64,000 nt of DNA. Source: Petrotoga mexicana DSM 14811. Its GTDB lineage: Bacteria; Thermotogota; Thermotogae; Petrotogales; Petrotogaceae. The notes beneath the pieces were generated by a model, which had not been told where the DNA came from, searched no databases, and saw only the letters and a program-made list of their open reading frames with translations. The position numbers and the translations under genes were made by a program. Each line of letters begins with the position of its first letter. Within the stretch, counting starts at the first letter, position 1. The stretch covers positions 55,151 to 119,150 of the forward strand of contig NZ_AZRN01000001.1 in assembly GCF_002895565.1 (NCBI RefSeq). Direction: 5' to 3'. Below are positions 63,887 to 64,000 of this stretch, in pieces.

Positions 63887-64000
63887 ATGAGCAACAAAAT
63901 TATAGCACAAATACTGGGTATTGACAAAGGTTTTAAGTTAAAAGAGAGAAAAGATTTGAGAAAGGATGGAGCTGTCCCTTATACACATCCCCAAGCCCAC
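63887..64000 (+). CDS. Start of an unrecognised gene cut by the window edge
   Basis: 38 codons from ATG, MSNKIIAQILGIDKGFKLKE then RKDLRKDGAVPYTHPQAH, open to the end. Basic and helical. Not recognised; a transposase or other mobile-element protein is possible given the hairpin over its ribosome site, but nothing visible proves it. Confidence 0.5.
   Translation, partial: MSNKIIAQILGIDKGFKLKERKDLRKDGAVPYTHPQAH

Noticed and set aside
1..64000. CRISPR array or prophage
   Set aside because: No regularly spaced direct repeats and no phage structural, integrase or lysis genes; the repeats found are dispersed and irregular.

Overview
The window is an AT-rich bacterial chromosome segment that looks like a Petrotoga-type member of the Thermotogae. 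The evidence is gene content: a fused shikimate kinase/3-dehydroquinate synthase, a DAHP synthase with an N-terminal ACT-like domain as in Thermotoga, a 3H-domain NiaR regulator, a sufCBDSU cluster, and an Ogg2-type glycosylase. No taxonomic marker such as rRNA is present, so this is inference from family knowledge.

Layout. (1) 1-11.8 kb: end of a trp operon (trpF tail, trpB, trpA), then convergently acyP and a zinc protease. Next comes a complete aromatic supraoperon aroF-tyrA-aroA-aroE-aroC-aroKB-aroQ, followed by uppP. The aro operon is preceded by a consensus promoter, a 32-codon leader ORF containing Tyr-Tyr-Trp-Tyr-Phe, and mutually exclusive antiterminator and terminator hairpins. This is a textbook-style ribosome-mediated attenuator and the best regulatory discovery here. 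(2) 11.9-18.4 kb: niaR, a secreted SYLF protein, fba, ackA, a gamma-carbonic-anhydrase-like protein, a possible small RNA or leader attenuator, a PHP phosphoesterase with an apparent CTG start, and rpoD. (3) 18.4-27.4 kb, minus strand: sufC-B-D-S-U for Fe-S assembly and pyrC-F-K-D for pyrimidine synthesis. (4) 27.5-52.5 kb: an accessory region, almost all on the minus strand, dominated by ABC and MFS transporters. It also holds secreted beta-propeller-like and DUF5700 protease-like proteins, a HicBA pair, a GntR-controlled transporter operon with a tandem-duplicated membrane protein, BceAB-like transporters, a 39-residue secreted-peptide candidate, and many gene remnants. I read it as one or more peptide maturation/export/immunity loci in decay, spread by duplication. 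(5) 52.5-64 kb: a chemoreceptor, a GT4 glycosyltransferase, an HI0933-family flavoprotein, a diiron-type metallo-beta-lactamase-fold protein coupled to a soluble chemoreceptor (likely O2 or iron taxis), and a BMP-family binding protein. After these come tRNA-Arg(CCT), YraN, GatC, two unknown proteins, a membrane protein, Ogg2, an FmdB zinc ribbon, and the start of an unknown gene behind a hairpin that masks its ribosome binding site.

Two repeat classes run through the window. One is a GC-rich intergenic element with a GGGACC..GGTCCC dyad and a GGGGCGAAGGGGCGCTA-like end, seen between biosynthetic genes and at several accessory sites. The other is a module of about 0.3-0.4 kb (34.4, 44.6 and 51.7 kb) lying in the same orientation just 5' of three minus-strand transporter operons. 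Start codons were re-chosen from Shine-Dalgarno spacing in many genes and are flagged. No CRISPR array, rRNA or intact transposase was seen.
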